A stretch of 64,000 nucleotides of DNA from an uncultured Paracoccaceae bacterium (lineage in GTDB: Bacteria > Pseudomonadota > Alphaproteobacteria > Rhodobacterales > Rhodobacteraceae), in NCBI GenBank assembly GCA_947503775.1, contig CANNFE010000010.1, forward strand, positions 1 to 64,000. Direction: 5' to 3'. The translations under genes were made by a program, and so were the position numbers. Positions 10,562 through 18,262 of this stretch are shown here, in pieces (the first letter of the stretch is position 1; every line of letters begins with the position of its first letter). The notes beneath the pieces were generated by a model. That model was not told where the DNA came from. It saw only the letters and a list, made by a program, of their open reading frames with translations, and searched no databases.

Positions 10562-11544
10562 TCGTCAACGAACGGGCGATCAACGCGCTGGTGATCGCGG
10601 GGCTTGTGGGTTTGCCCCTCTGGGCGCTCGTCATGGACGAGCCCTTTACGATCACTCTTGTGACCCGCGCCGTCATTCTGGCCCTGGCGGCGGCCGGGCT
10701 GAACATCATTCTGGGCTTTGGCGGTATGGTCAGTTTCGGCCATGCGGTGTTCTTCGGGATCGGCGGTTATACGATGGGTATCCTTGCCTATCATGCGCAG
10801 ACCTATACGGCGCTCGATCTTGGAGCCTTCACGACCGGCGGGACCAAATCGATGCCGCTGATCTGGCTGGCCGCGATGGGTCTTTCTGCCATTGTCGCCC
10901 TTTTCATCGGGCTTTTGTCGCTGCGCACGAGCGGTGTCTATTTCATCATGATCACGCTCGCCTTCGGGCAGATGTTCTATTATTTCGCGATCTCCTGGGC
11001 GCAATATGGCGGCGAGGACGGCCTGTCGATCTATGTCAGAAACGACTTTCCGGGGCTGAACACGCTTCAGCCGATCCAGTTCTTTGCGATCTGTTTCGCA
11101 CTTCTGTGCATCGTGCTTTTCGTGAAGGCGCGGCTTACGGCCTCGCCGTTCGGGCTTGCGTTGAACGCGGCGCGGCAATCGGGCGCGCGGGTTGAGACGG
11201 CGGGGCTCAGTCCGCTGCGGCTGAAGCTTTTGGCCTTTGTCATCTCGGGCGCGATCACCGGTCTTGCAGGCGCTCTCTTTGCCGATCTGAACCGCTTTGT
11301 CTCGCCGTCGATGTTCAGCTGGCAACTCTCGGGGGAGTTGATTGTGCTTATCATCATCGGCGGTGTCGGACGGCTGATGGGCCCTGTGATCGGCGCTTGC
11401 GTCTATGTCGCGCTTGAACATGTGCTGGGGGGGATCACGGAGTTCTGGCATGTCTATCTGGGGCTTATCCTGCTTTCGATCGTGCTTTTCGCGCGGGGTG
11501 GGTTGATCGGCCTCTTGACCGGCAAGGAGGGCGCGCATGTCTGA
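10558..11544 (+). CDS. livM: Liv-type ABC transporter permease 2
   Basis: The start at 10558 overlaps the preceding stop (ATGA) and gives a 328-residue membrane protein with the LivM hallmarks AAAGLNIILGFGGMVSFGHAVFFGIGGY and the coupling-helix region ALNAARQSGARVETAGLSPLRLKLLAFVISGAITGLAGAL. It pairs with the LivH-type permease. The gene ends with an 8-base overlap into the first ATPase gene. Confidence 0.93.
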   Translation: MIVNERAINALVIAGLVGLPLWALVMDEPFTITLVTRAVILALAAAGLNIILGFGGMVSFGHAVFFGIGGYTMGILAYHAQTYTALDLGAFTTGGTKSMPLIWLAAMGLSAIVALFIGLLSLRTSGVYFIMITLAFGQMFYYFAISWAQYGGEDGLSIYVRNDFPGLNTLQPIQFFAICFALLCIVLFVKARLTASPFGLALNAARQSGARVETAGLSPLRLKLLAFVISGAITGLAGALFADLNRFVSPSMFSWQLSGELIVLIIIGGVGRLMGPVIGACVYVALEHVLGGITEFWHVYLGLILLSIVLFARGGLIGLLTGKEGAHV

Positions 11545-12286
11545 GCCTCTTCTTGAGACCCGGACCCTTGTGAAGAGTTTCGGCGCTCTCAAGGCGACGG
11601 ATAACGTGTCCATCGATCTTAGACCCGGGGAGATCCATGCCGTCATCGGGCCGAACGGCGCTGGGAAGTCGACCTTGATCGAACAGATTTGCGGAGGGCT
11701 GGTGCCTGATGCCGGGCAGGTGTTCCTCGAAGGGCGGGACGTTTCGGCTTGGCGCACACAGGCGAGGGCGCGGGCCGGTCTGGCGCGAACGTTTCAGATA
11801 TCCGCGCTTTGCATGGAAGACAGCGTTCTGGAAAACGCGCTTCTGGGGGCGATCGGGGCCATGGGCGCCTCGTGGCGGTTCTGGTCCGGCGCCTTGACGC
11901 GACCCGAGCTGCGAGAGCGCGCGGAGGCGGCGCTGGAACGGGTCGGTCTTGAGGACGAGCATGACACGCAATGCGCCAGCCTGAGCCATGGCGAGCGCCG
12001 GCAGCTTGAGGTGGGCATGGCGCTGACGCTGGCGCCGCGCGTTCTGGTGATGGACGAGCCGATGGCGGGGATCGGGGCAGGCGGGTCGAAAAAGCTGACC
12101 GAGCTTTTGGACAGTTTGCGTGAGACCGCTCCGATCCTGCTGGTGGAGCATGACATGGATGCGGTCTTTGCGCTTGCCGACCGGATCAGCGTTCTGGTCT
12201 ACGGCAAAGTGATCGCGACCGGCTCTGCGCAGGAGATCCGGACCAGCCGCGCGGTGCGCGAGGCCTATCTGGGGCAGGAGGCATGA
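11537..12286 (+). CDS. livG: Liv-type ABC transporter ATPase 1
   Basis: A 249-residue cytoplasmic ATPase subunit: Walker A GPNGAGKST (residues 38-46), signature SLSHGERRQLEVG, Walker B VLVMDEPMAG and the H-loop LLVEHDMDAVF. The opening LETRTLVKSFGALKATDNVSIDL and the GxxRTFQ-like ARTFQISAL are LivG-type. The usual LSGGQ signature is LSHGE, common in this subfamily. Overlaps its neighbours by 8 and 4 bases within the operon. Confidence 0.93.
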   Translation: MSEPLLETRTLVKSFGALKATDNVSIDLRPGEIHAVIGPNGAGKSTLIEQICGGLVPDAGQVFLEGRDVSAWRTQARARAGLARTFQISALCMEDSVLENALLGAIGAMGASWRFWSGALTRPELRERAEAALERVGLEDEHDTQCASLSHGERRQLEVGMALTLAPRVLVMDEPMAGIGAGGSKKLTELLDSLRETAPILLVEHDMDAVFALADRISVLVYGKVIATGSAQEIRTSRAVREAYLGQEA

Positions 12287-12969
12287 GCTTTCTGACGCTC
12301 GAGAGCCTCACCGCATCTTATGGTGTCAGTCAGGCGCTGTTCGGGGTCGATCTGACGATCGATGAGGGGCAGGTCGTAGCGATGATGGGGCGCAATGGCA
12401 TGGGCAAGAGCACGACCGTACGGGCGATCTGCCGGATGATCCCCTCGGACGGGGGGCTGACCTTTGCGGGCGGGGACCTGCACCGGATGCCAAGCCACAA
12501 GGTTGCGCGTCTCGGGGTCGGATTGGTGCCGGAAGGTCGCCGCTGCTTTACGACCCTGACGGTGCGGGAAAACCTGATCGCGGCGGCGCGTCCTGGGGAC
12601 TGGACGTTCAGGACGGTCACGCAGCTGTTCCCCCGTCTTGGGGAACGCGAAGGTCAGCGCGCCGCATCTCTGTCGGGCGGTGAGCAGCAGATGCTCGCCA
12701 TCGGGCGGGCCTTGATGACCAACCCGCGGCTTTTGATCCTGGATGAGGCCACCGAAGGGCTTGCCCCGATCGTCCGGCAGGAGATCTGGGCCGCCCTTCA
12801 GGTGCTCAAATCCCAGACGGGGGTTGCCATCCTGCTGATCGACAAATCCCTCAAGGAGCTTGCCGCCGTGTCCGACAAGGCAGTCATTCTGGAGCGCGGA
12901 CAGACGGTATGGTCCGGCGCGATGGCCGAGTTGTCTTCGGACGTGTCGGAGACATATGTGGGCGTCTGA
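12283..12969 (+). CDS. livF: Liv-type ABC transporter ATPase 2
   Basis: A 228-residue ATPase with Walker A GRNGMGKST (residues 36-44), the LivF-type LVPEGRRCFTTLTVRENL, signature LSGGEQQMLAIG and Walker B LLILDEATEG. It is the last gene of the transporter operon, overlapping the previous gene by 4 bases. The H-loop position reads LLIDKSLKEL, with Asp-Lys in place of the usual Glu-His/Gln; this departs from most LivF proteins and may be worth checking, although the rest of the site is intact. Confidence 0.92.
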   Translation: MSFLTLESLTASYGVSQALFGVDLTIDEGQVVAMMGRNGMGKSTTVRAICRMIPSDGGLTFAGGDLHRMPSHKVARLGVGLVPEGRRCFTTLTVRENLIAAARPGDWTFRTVTQLFPRLGEREGQRAASLSGGEQQMLAIGRALMTNPRLLILDEATEGLAPIVRQEIWAALQVLKSQTGVAILLIDKSLKELAAVSDKAVILERGQTVWSGAMAELSSDVSETYVGV

Positions 12970-13077
12970 GGGCGCTTTATCCTGACATCTTCTTGCCTGC
13001 CCAGCTTTTTTCCAAGGCCAATCCCGGTGAGGATGATGGCGCGGCCTTGCACGCGTCCTGCAATCTCTTTTGGCGGT

Positions 13078-13103
13078 TTGACTTTCCCGATAAAAATAGT
13101 CAA
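13078..13103. promoter_or_regulatory. candidate operator upstream of the hemP operon
   Basis: TTGACT and its complement AGTCAA are separated by 14 AT-rich bases, about 70 bases before the first gene of the hemP/imelysin operon. A TTGAC half could also be a -35 element. The position suits an iron-responsive operator, but I cannot assign a regulator from the sequence alone. Confidence 0.35.
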
Positions 13104-13173
13104 CAAAAGGATATCGAGTCTCAGCCACCCTTCATCTCGGGAAGCCCGGACGGACATATCTGGAGATACCGTC

Positions 13174-13338
13174 ATGCACCGTGACCGGACCCACCGCGAT
13201 ATTCCGAAGGCCGACAGCGATCGCCGGACCGAGGCGCACTGCTGGAAAGAGCTGCTTGATCAGGCGGCCCAGGGCACGGCGCCCATCGATCAGACGATCG
13301 AGCATATCCTCGACCGGATGGATCGGGGGCGCAGATGA
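13174..13338 (+). CDS. small hypothetical protein upstream of hemP
   Basis: A 54-residue, charged, soluble protein (starts MHRDRTHRDIPK; helical HCWKELLDQAAQGTAPIDQTIEHILDRM). The ATG at 13174 has GGAG 9 bases upstream. Its stop overlaps the hemP start (ATGA), so the two are translationally coupled, and it opens the iron/haem operon. I do not recognise the family. Too short for confident function prediction; the coupling to hemP is the main evidence that it is real. Confidence 0.65.
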   Translation: MHRDRTHRDIPKADSDRRTEAHCWKELLDQAAQGTAPIDQTIEHILDRMDRGRR

Positions 13339-13499
13339 ACAGCATGTCCGATCTTCCGGCGCCAACCCCGACGCGGACCATCACGACCTATGATGCCCGC
13401 GATCTGATGGGCCATGATGTTCAAGTCTGTATCCTGCTTGACGGTCAGGAGTACTTTCTGCGCATCACGCGGGCCGGCAAGCTGATTTTGACCAAATGA
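13335..13499 (+). CDS. hemP: hemin uptake protein HemP
   Basis: A 54-residue protein matching the HemP family: YDARDLMG at residues 19-26 and the C-terminal EYFLRITRAGKLILTK at 39-54. HemP is a small cytoplasmic protein made under iron limitation; in several proteobacteria it is needed for expression of haem uptake genes. It sits as the middle of three ATGA-overlapping genes, followed by an imelysin gene. No TonB-dependent haem receptor or hmu transporter lies nearby in this window. Confidence 0.9.
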   Translation: MNSMSDLPAPTPTRTITTYDARDLMGHDVQVCILLDGQEYFLRITRAGKLILTK

Positions 13500-13975
13500 C
13501 ATCGCATCCTAATATCCGCGGCGGTGCATCGGTGGCGGTTCTAAGTGCGCTTGATGGCTGGGAATCCAACCTTGTGATGAACCTTCGCCTGTGGTGCGAG
13601 GGGCCGGTCGGTCAGGCACAGGTCTGGACCGACTATGCGCTTGGCTGTCCAAGCGGCAAGGCACAGTCCGAGGTTCAGGCCTTCGAGGCGCTGCTCAACA
13701 CACTGATGCAGCACTGCAAGCGTCCATTCGTGCGCCACTCTGTCGGGTGTCCCTGCGTCGGCTCTGATGAATGTGTCTTCGTGACCCTCGTGAAGACGGC
13801 ATCGGAGGGACATCTGGAGGATGCCGCCCTGATCGCAACGCTCATGGCCCACCCGGCCTTTGCAGAGCAGATCGCCCTTCTGGCCGGTCAGGTGGGCGAA
13901 GGTGCGCGCCATCTGGTTCGGTCTCGCAGCGAGACTTCGTCGACGGGCGGCGCCGATGTCGTCCGACTTCATTAA
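13496..13975 (+). CDS. uncharacterised cysteine-rich protein of the hemP operon
   Basis: A 159-residue soluble protein, not recognised. It has no signal peptide. Six cysteines are at 34, 51, 74, 85, 87 and 93, the last three clustered as CPCVGSDEC, which looks like a metal or Fe-S/redox site. The rest is helical (MNLRLWCEGP, FEALLNTLMQHC, ALIATLMAHPAFAEQIALLAGQVGEGARHLV). The start overlaps the hemP stop (ATGA) and the imelysin gene follows 25 bases later, so it belongs to an iron-linked operon. A role in haem or iron handling is inference from context. Confidence 0.7.
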   Translation: MTSHPNIRGGASVAVLSALDGWESNLVMNLRLWCEGPVGQAQVWTDYALGCPSGKAQSEVQAFEALLNTLMQHCKRPFVRHSVGCPCVGSDECVFVTLVKTASEGHLEDAALIATLMAHPAFAEQIALLAGQVGEGARHLVRSRSETSSTGGADVVRLH

Positions 13976-14000
13976 ATATCCAACAGGGGAAGACCGACCG

Positions 14001-15260
14001 ATGAAACTTAAGTTCGCAACCGCTTTGGGGACCACGCTTTTGGCCGCGGTTCCTGCCATGGCCGAACGGGCCGCGGTTCTTGATACCTATGCCGATATTG
14101 CGCAGGCCAAGTATGAGGACAGTCTGACTACCGCGCAGGCCTTGCTGGATGCGGTCGGCACGCTTGTCGAAACCCCGTCGGCAGAGGCCCTTCAGGCGGC
14201 CAAGGACGCCTGGCTCGAGGCCCGGGTGCCCTATCAGCAAAGCGAAGTCTATCGGTTCGGCAATGCCATCGTGGACGACTGGGAAGGCAAGGTGAATGCG
14301 TGGCCTTTGGACGAGGGTCTGATCGATTATGTCGATCCCTCCTATGGCGGTGCGACCGACGAAAACGAATATGCGGTGCTCAATGTGATTGCGAACCCCG
14401 ATTTCACGCTCTCGGGCGAGACTGTCGATGCCGCTGAGATCACGCCCGCGCTTCTTGAAGGGGCGCTGCACGAGGCGGACGGGGTCGAGTCGAACGTGGC
14501 GACCGGCTATCACGCCATCGAATTTCTCCTTTGGGGGCAGGACCTGAACGGTCATGGTCCCGGTGCAGGCAATCGGCCGTGGACGGATTATGCGTCGGGC
14601 GAGGCTTGTACGGGCGGTAACTGCGACCGTCGCGGCGACTATCTTATGGCGGCAACGGAGCTGCTGGTCTCGGATCTTGAGTGGATGGCGGCGCAATGGC
14701 AGGAGGGCGGGGACGCCCGCACCCAACTTATCGCAGATGAAAACGCGGGCATCTCGGCCATTCTGACCGGCATGGGATCGCTGTCTTACGGAGAGCAGGC
14801 AGGTGAGCGCATGAAGCTTGGGGTGATGCTGAACGATCCCGAGGAAGAGCACGACTGCTTTGCCGACAACACGCATAACAGCCATTTCTATGACGCGCTG
14901 GGCATCCGGAACGTCTATCTGGGTCGCTACACGCGTATCGATGGCACGGTCGTCTCTGGCCCGTCGCTGTCATCGCTTGTGGCCGAGGCCGATGCGGATG
15001 TGGATGCCGAGCTGACATCGAAGCTGAATGCGACGATGTTCGAAATGTCGGAGATGAAGACGGCTGCCGAGGCCGGTTTCTCCTATGACATGATGCTGGA
15101 ACGCGGCAACGAGGCGGGCGAGGCGCTGATCATGGGCGCGGTTGACGCGCTGGTCGATCAGACCCGATCGATCGAACGGGCTGTGGCGGCCCTGAACGTG
15201 GATGCGATTGCGTTCGAAGGCTCTGACAGCCTTGATAATCCGGATGCCGTTTTCCAATAG
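14001..15260 (+). CDS. periplasmic imelysin-family protein (IrpA-like)
   Basis: Secreted protein of 419 residues with signal peptide MKLKFATALGTTLLAAVPAMA. AGGGGAAG lies 10 bases before the ATG at 14001. It carries the imelysin GxHxxE motif (GYHAIE, residues 169-174) followed by FLLWGQDLNGHGPGAGNRPW, and two helical-bundle halves typical of the peptidase-M75/imelysin family. These proteins (IrpA, ICMP, EfeO relatives) are iron-regulated and thought to bind iron or ligand-bound iron in the periplasm; peptidase activity is doubtful. It closes the hemP operon. The partner genes (di-haem oxidoreductase, second imelysin, DUF1513) lie 1.5 kb further on, separated by dps. Confidence 0.92.
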   Translation: MKLKFATALGTTLLAAVPAMAERAAVLDTYADIAQAKYEDSLTTAQALLDAVGTLVETPSAEALQAAKDAWLEARVPYQQSEVYRFGNAIVDDWEGKVNAWPLDEGLIDYVDPSYGGATDENEYAVLNVIANPDFTLSGETVDAAEITPALLEGALHEADGVESNVATGYHAIEFLLWGQDLNGHGPGAGNRPWTDYASGEACTGGNCDRRGDYLMAATELLVSDLEWMAAQWQEGGDARTQLIADENAGISAILTGMGSLSYGEQAGERMKLGVMLNDPEEEHDCFADNTHNSHFYDALGIRNVYLGRYTRIDGTVVSGPSLSSLVAEADADVDAELTSKLNATMFEMSEMKTAAEAGFSYDMMLERGNEAGEALIMGAVDALVDQTRSIERAVAALNVDAIAFEGSDSLDNPDAVFQ

Positions 15261-15330
15261 GACAACCTGACACCTAGCGAGAGAGGGGAACCGATCTTAG
15301 TTTCCTCTGAGATAAGCGAGGCATCGATCC

Positions 15331-15588
15331 ATGGCAAAAACCCCGAGCCCCTGCATCGACGTTTGCAAGTTCAAACGCGAAGGTCATTGCATCGGGTGTT
15401 CGATGACAAAGGCGCAGAAGTCGCTTTTCAAGCAGTTGAAGACGAACAAGCATCGCGATGCGTTCGTCGAGATGCTGGTCGGGCAGCAGTCGCATCTGGG
15501 CCGCTACAAGCACTGGGCGCCGCAATATCTCAAGAAGTGTATGAAGAAGAAAGCCAAGCCGATTGCCGTGGTGCGCAAGGCCGCTTAG
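15331..15588 (+). CDS. DUF1289 small cysteine protein
   Basis: An 85-residue protein with the DUF1289 pattern Cys8-x3-Cys12-x7-Cys20-x2-Cys23 (PCIDVCKFKREGHCIGC), likely a small metal-binding knuckle; the function of the family is unknown. The C-terminal half is strongly basic (KKCMKKKAKP), unlike many DUF1289 proteins, which hints at nucleic-acid contact. It follows the imelysin gene by 70 bases on the same strand and ends before a bidirectional terminator. Confidence 0.88.
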   Translation: MAKTPSPCIDVCKFKREGHCIGCSMTKAQKSLFKQLKTNKHRDAFVEMLVGQQSHLGRYKHWAPQYLKKCMKKKAKPIAVVRKAA

Positions 15589-15610
15589 CCGGACCGGAGC
15601 ATCACATGAA

Positions 15611-15636
15611 AAAGGCCGCGGTCGAGCGCGGCCTTT
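15611..15636. terminator. bidirectional terminator between DUF1289 gene and dps
   Basis: AAAGGCCGCG pairs perfectly with CGCGGCCTTT around a 6-base loop. A-rich bases before it and CTTT after it serve both convergent genes; the U run is better on the minus (dps) side. Confidence 0.88.
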
Positions 15637-15655
15637 CTGGGTGATTTAGCGGCGC

Positions 15656-16126
15656 CTAACGCAGGTGACTTCTGAGGAACCACGCGAATTTCTCGTGAAC
15701 CTGTCCGCGCGCGATGCAGAGATCTTCGGTCAGGGTATCGCCGTGATTGGCGGCCAGTTCCCCGGATCCGGCAAGCGTCGATGCCAGAGTTTCCTGGGCC
15801 GAGAGCATGGCGGCGATCATGTCTTTGTCGGAGGCGTGACCGTCGTGTTCACCTACTTTCGACCGCTTGAGCATCGTGGCGAGCATTCCCTCGGCATGGC
15901 CGTCGAGGGCCTTGATCCGTTCGGCCAGATCATCTTGCGCGATGAAGTGGTCTTCGTAGATCTTCTGAAAGAGATCATGAAGTGGGCCAAAGGCCATGCC
16001 GGTCACATTCCAGTGGAAGTTCTGAGCCAGCATCGTTGTCACAGCCGTCTCGGCGACGCTCTGGTTCAACGCTTCAACGATTTCGGTCTTTGCATCGGTC
16101 GATAATGCGACTGCTGTTTGGGTCAT
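15656..16126 (-). CDS. dps: Dps-family ferritin-like DNA-protection protein
   Basis: A 156-residue Dps/ferritin-like protein that stores iron by oxidising Fe(II) with peroxide, thereby preventing Fenton damage. The inter-subunit ferroxidase motif is clear: QNFHWNVTGMAFGPLHDLFQKIYEDHFIAQDDLAERI (His in FHWNVTG, then His in LHDLF, and Asp/Glu in YEDHFIAQDDLAERI). No basic N-terminal tail is present, so DNA binding may be weak. It points against its neighbours and splits the imelysin/di-haem oxidoreductase iron cluster. An Irr-type palindrome lies about 100 bases upstream, suggesting expression when iron is sufficient. Confidence 0.95.
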   Translation of the reverse strand: MTQTAVALSTDAKTEIVEALNQSVAETAVTTMLAQNFHWNVTGMAFGPLHDLFQKIYEDHFIAQDDLAERIKALDGHAEGMLATMLKRSKVGEHDGHASDKDMIAAMLSAQETLASTLAGSGELAANHGDTLTEDLCIARGQVHEKFAWFLRSHLR

Positions 16127-16227
16127 GATACGTCCCTGATCTTGGGGTTTTTCACTCGCTGGCTTGCATAGGCTGGCTGGCTTGCTGATCTACAGATAGC
16201 AAGGCCTGGGCACATGGCAAGATCTTT

Positions 16228-16242
16228 TTAGAATTATTCTAA
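16228..16242. promoter_or_regulatory. Irr/ICE-type iron box upstream of dps
   Basis: TTAGAATTATTCTAA is a perfect 15-base palindrome around a central T, matching the alphaproteobacterial Irr box and sharing the AGAATnATTCT core with the copy upstream of katG. It begins 102 bases before dps on its strand and overlaps the last codon of the gene upstream. Confidence 0.7.
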
Positions 16243-16709
16243 GTCAGAGTGAACTGCTCGGAGATGCGGCCCACCAGAAAGCAGATATGGCGGTGATGCT
16301 CGCGGGCCACGCGGGATCTGAGCAGAAATGCGATCGTGTCGTCGTTCCGGTTTGCCAGCGCTGTTGCCAGCCGCAGAATCCACGCCTCGTCAAAAGACTG
16401 CTCCTGCGTTCCAGGACGAAAAAGCACGGCGCGTTTGCTCAAGGCCTCGTTCAGGCAAAGGATCAGCGCTTCCGCATGGGCGCGAAACGATCGGTTGGGA
16501 TCGACCGACAGATGGGCGCAGGCTTCGAAGAGGTCTGTGCGGGCCTTGGCGCGGCATCCAAGTGCGACAAAGCGCAGATGGTTCAAGAAAGCCGTGGCGC
16601 TTTGATCTACCGGCGCGGTCTCGGGCCAGGCCCAGTCCACATCGCTTTTGCTGAGTGCCACCATCTTTTGCATCGATCTCATGTTTCGGGCGTGCAATTG
16701 GCTCGCCAA
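16239..16709 (-). CDS. hypothetical protein between dps and the di-haem oxidoreductase gene
   Basis: A helical, soluble protein of up to 156 residues that I do not recognise. It reads from a TTG at 16709 (preceded by AGGA); an ATG at 16682 gives 147 residues and is an equal alternative. No signal peptide. Arg/Ala/Leu-rich helices (LNHLRFVALGCRAKARTDLFEACAHL, ALILCLNEALSKRAVL, WILRLATALANRNDDTIAFLLRSRV) suggest an all-alpha fold. It is divergent from the di-haem oxidoreductase gene across only 28 bases and its 3' end overlaps the Irr-type box of dps, so it probably shares iron-linked control. Confidence 0.7.
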   Translation of the reverse strand: MASQLHARNMRSMQKMVALSKSDVDWAWPETAPVDQSATAFLNHLRFVALGCRAKARTDLFEACAHLSVDPNRSFRAHAEALILCLNEALSKRAVLFRPGTQEQSFDEAWILRLATALANRNDDTIAFLLRSRVAREHHRHICFLVGRISEQFTLT

Positions 16710-16737
16710 TCCAAATTCCTGAGTATATTTATAGGAT

Positions 16738-18261
16738 ATGCGTCATCTCACAAGAACCATCGCAGCGTCTGTGACTATTTTGACAGCTTCCAGTGCAGTT
16801 TCTGCACCGGATTTGGCTGATTTGCATCTGCCGATCGTCCCTCGGACGGCCGAAGAGGCCGAGCGGATCGCGCGCGTTGTGAGGCCGACGACCGATTTCA
16901 GCCTAGCCGAGCGATTCGAGGCGAATCAAGCGGGCGCGGCGACCCTGCGCCCGTCGGGCACACGCGATGCGTTCAGCCTGCCTTCGGGCAATATCAGTTT
17001 CGAGCGGGAGCTGGATTTCAAGGTCGGCAACGGCCTTTTTAAGAAGCTTTGGGTTTCGTCTCCGTCCTCGACGCTGGCCTCCGACGGGCTGGGGCCGCTT
17101 TACAACGCCCGGTCCTGTCAGCGCTGCCATTTGAAGGACGGACGCGGGCATCCGCCCGAGGGACCCGAAGACAGCCGCGTGTCGATGCTGGTTCGGCTGT
17201 CGATTCCGGGCGGCGGCGATCTGGACGAGATACAGGACTATCTTGCTTCGCTGCCCGAGCCGACCTATGGCGGCCAGCTTCAGGATTTCACGGTGGCCGG
17301 CCATCCCGCCGAAGGCAGGCTTGGCGTGAGCTATACTGAGACGGAGATCCTGCTGTCCGAGGGGGAAACGGCCCGTCTGCGACGGCCGGATTACACGATC
17401 GAGAACCTGGGATACGGCCCGCTTCATCCGGAGGTGATGATGTCGCCGCGCGTGGCGCCGCAAATGATCGGGCTGGGGCTTTTGGATGCGATCCCGGCGG
17501 CCGATATTCTCGCCAATGCCGATCCTGACGACGCCGATGGCGATGGCATCTCGGGGCGGGCGCAGATCGTTCTATCCGAAGAGCACGGAGTGCCGATGTT
17601 GGGACGGTTCGGGCTGAAGGCGGGGCAGCCATCGGTCAAGGAGCAATCGGCCTCGGCCTTTGCGGGCGATATCGGCATTTCCACGACGCTTTTCCCTGCA
17701 GGCTATGGCGACTGCACGGAAGCGCAGCAGGACTGCCGGAACGCACCCGATGGCAATACGGATGTGCACGACAATGCCGAGATCGGGGATGAGGGGCTCG
17801 CGCTCGTGACATTTTACGCGTCGAACCTCGGAGTGCCGGTGCGGCGCAATGTGGACGCGCCGGAGGTTCTGCACGGCAAGCGGGTCTTTTACGAGACGGG
17901 CTGTACCGCCTGCCATACGCCGAAATTCGTCACGCATCGCCTGAATGGCCAGCCCGAGCAGAGCTTTCAGCTGATCTGGCCTTATACCGACATGCTGCTG
18001 CATGATATGGGACCCGGTCTTGCCGATAACCGCCCTGAAGCGCGGGCGACCGGCCAGGAATGGCGCACGCCGCCGCTTTGGGGCATCGGCCTGACCGAGC
18101 AGGTCTCGGGCCATACCTACTTTCTGCATGACGGACGCGCGCGATCGCTGCTGGAGGCGGTGCTGTGGCATGGCGGCGAAGCCGAAGCGCAAAAGCAGGC
18201 CGTTATCGAGATGCCCAAGGCCGACCGTGATGCCCTGATCCGTTTTCTGGAAAGCCTTTGA
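16738..18261 (+). CDS. di-haem oxidoreductase-family protein (DUF1111/COG3488)
   Basis: A 507-residue exported protein (signal peptide through about residue 22) with two CxxCH haem-c sites: CQRCH at 127-131 and CTACH at 389-393. The sequence around them (LYNARSCQRCHLKDGRGHPP; VFYETGCTACHTPKFVTH; ...DMLLHDMGPGLADNRPEARATGQEWRTPPLWGIGL and FLHDGRARSLLEAVLWHGGEA) is typical of the family long called thiol oxidoreductase, related to di-haem peroxidases such as MauG. It is followed directly by an imelysin and a DUF1513 gene, a conserved iron-regulated alphaproteobacterial cluster. It may oxidise or reduce a metal or cofactor in the periplasm; the reaction is not established. Confidence 0.93.
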   Translation: MRHLTRTIAASVTILTASSAVSAPDLADLHLPIVPRTAEEAERIARVVRPTTDFSLAERFEANQAGAATLRPSGTRDAFSLPSGNISFERELDFKVGNGLFKKLWVSSPSSTLASDGLGPLYNARSCQRCHLKDGRGHPPEGPEDSRVSMLVRLSIPGGGDLDEIQDYLASLPEPTYGGQLQDFTVAGHPAEGRLGVSYTETEILLSEGETARLRRPDYTIENLGYGPLHPEVMMSPRVAPQMIGLGLLDAIPAADILANADPDDADGDGISGRAQIVLSEEHGVPMLGRFGLKAGQPSVKEQSASAFAGDIGISTTLFPAGYGDCTEAQQDCRNAPDGNTDVHDNAEIGDEGLALVTFYASNLGVPVRRNVDAPEVLHGKRVFYETGCTACHTPKFVTHRLNGQPEQSFQLIWPYTDMLLHDMGPGLADNRPEARATGQEWRTPPLWGIGLTEQVSGHTYFLHDGRARSLLEAVLWHGGEAEAQKQAVIEMPKADRDALIRFLESL

Positions 18262-18262
18262 T

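Noticed and set aside
12283-12969. Non-functional LivF ATPase because of the Asp-Lys at the H-loop position
   Set aside because: Walker A, signature and Walker B are intact and the gene is in a complete operon, so a real defect is doubtful; the alignment of the switch residue was done by eye only.
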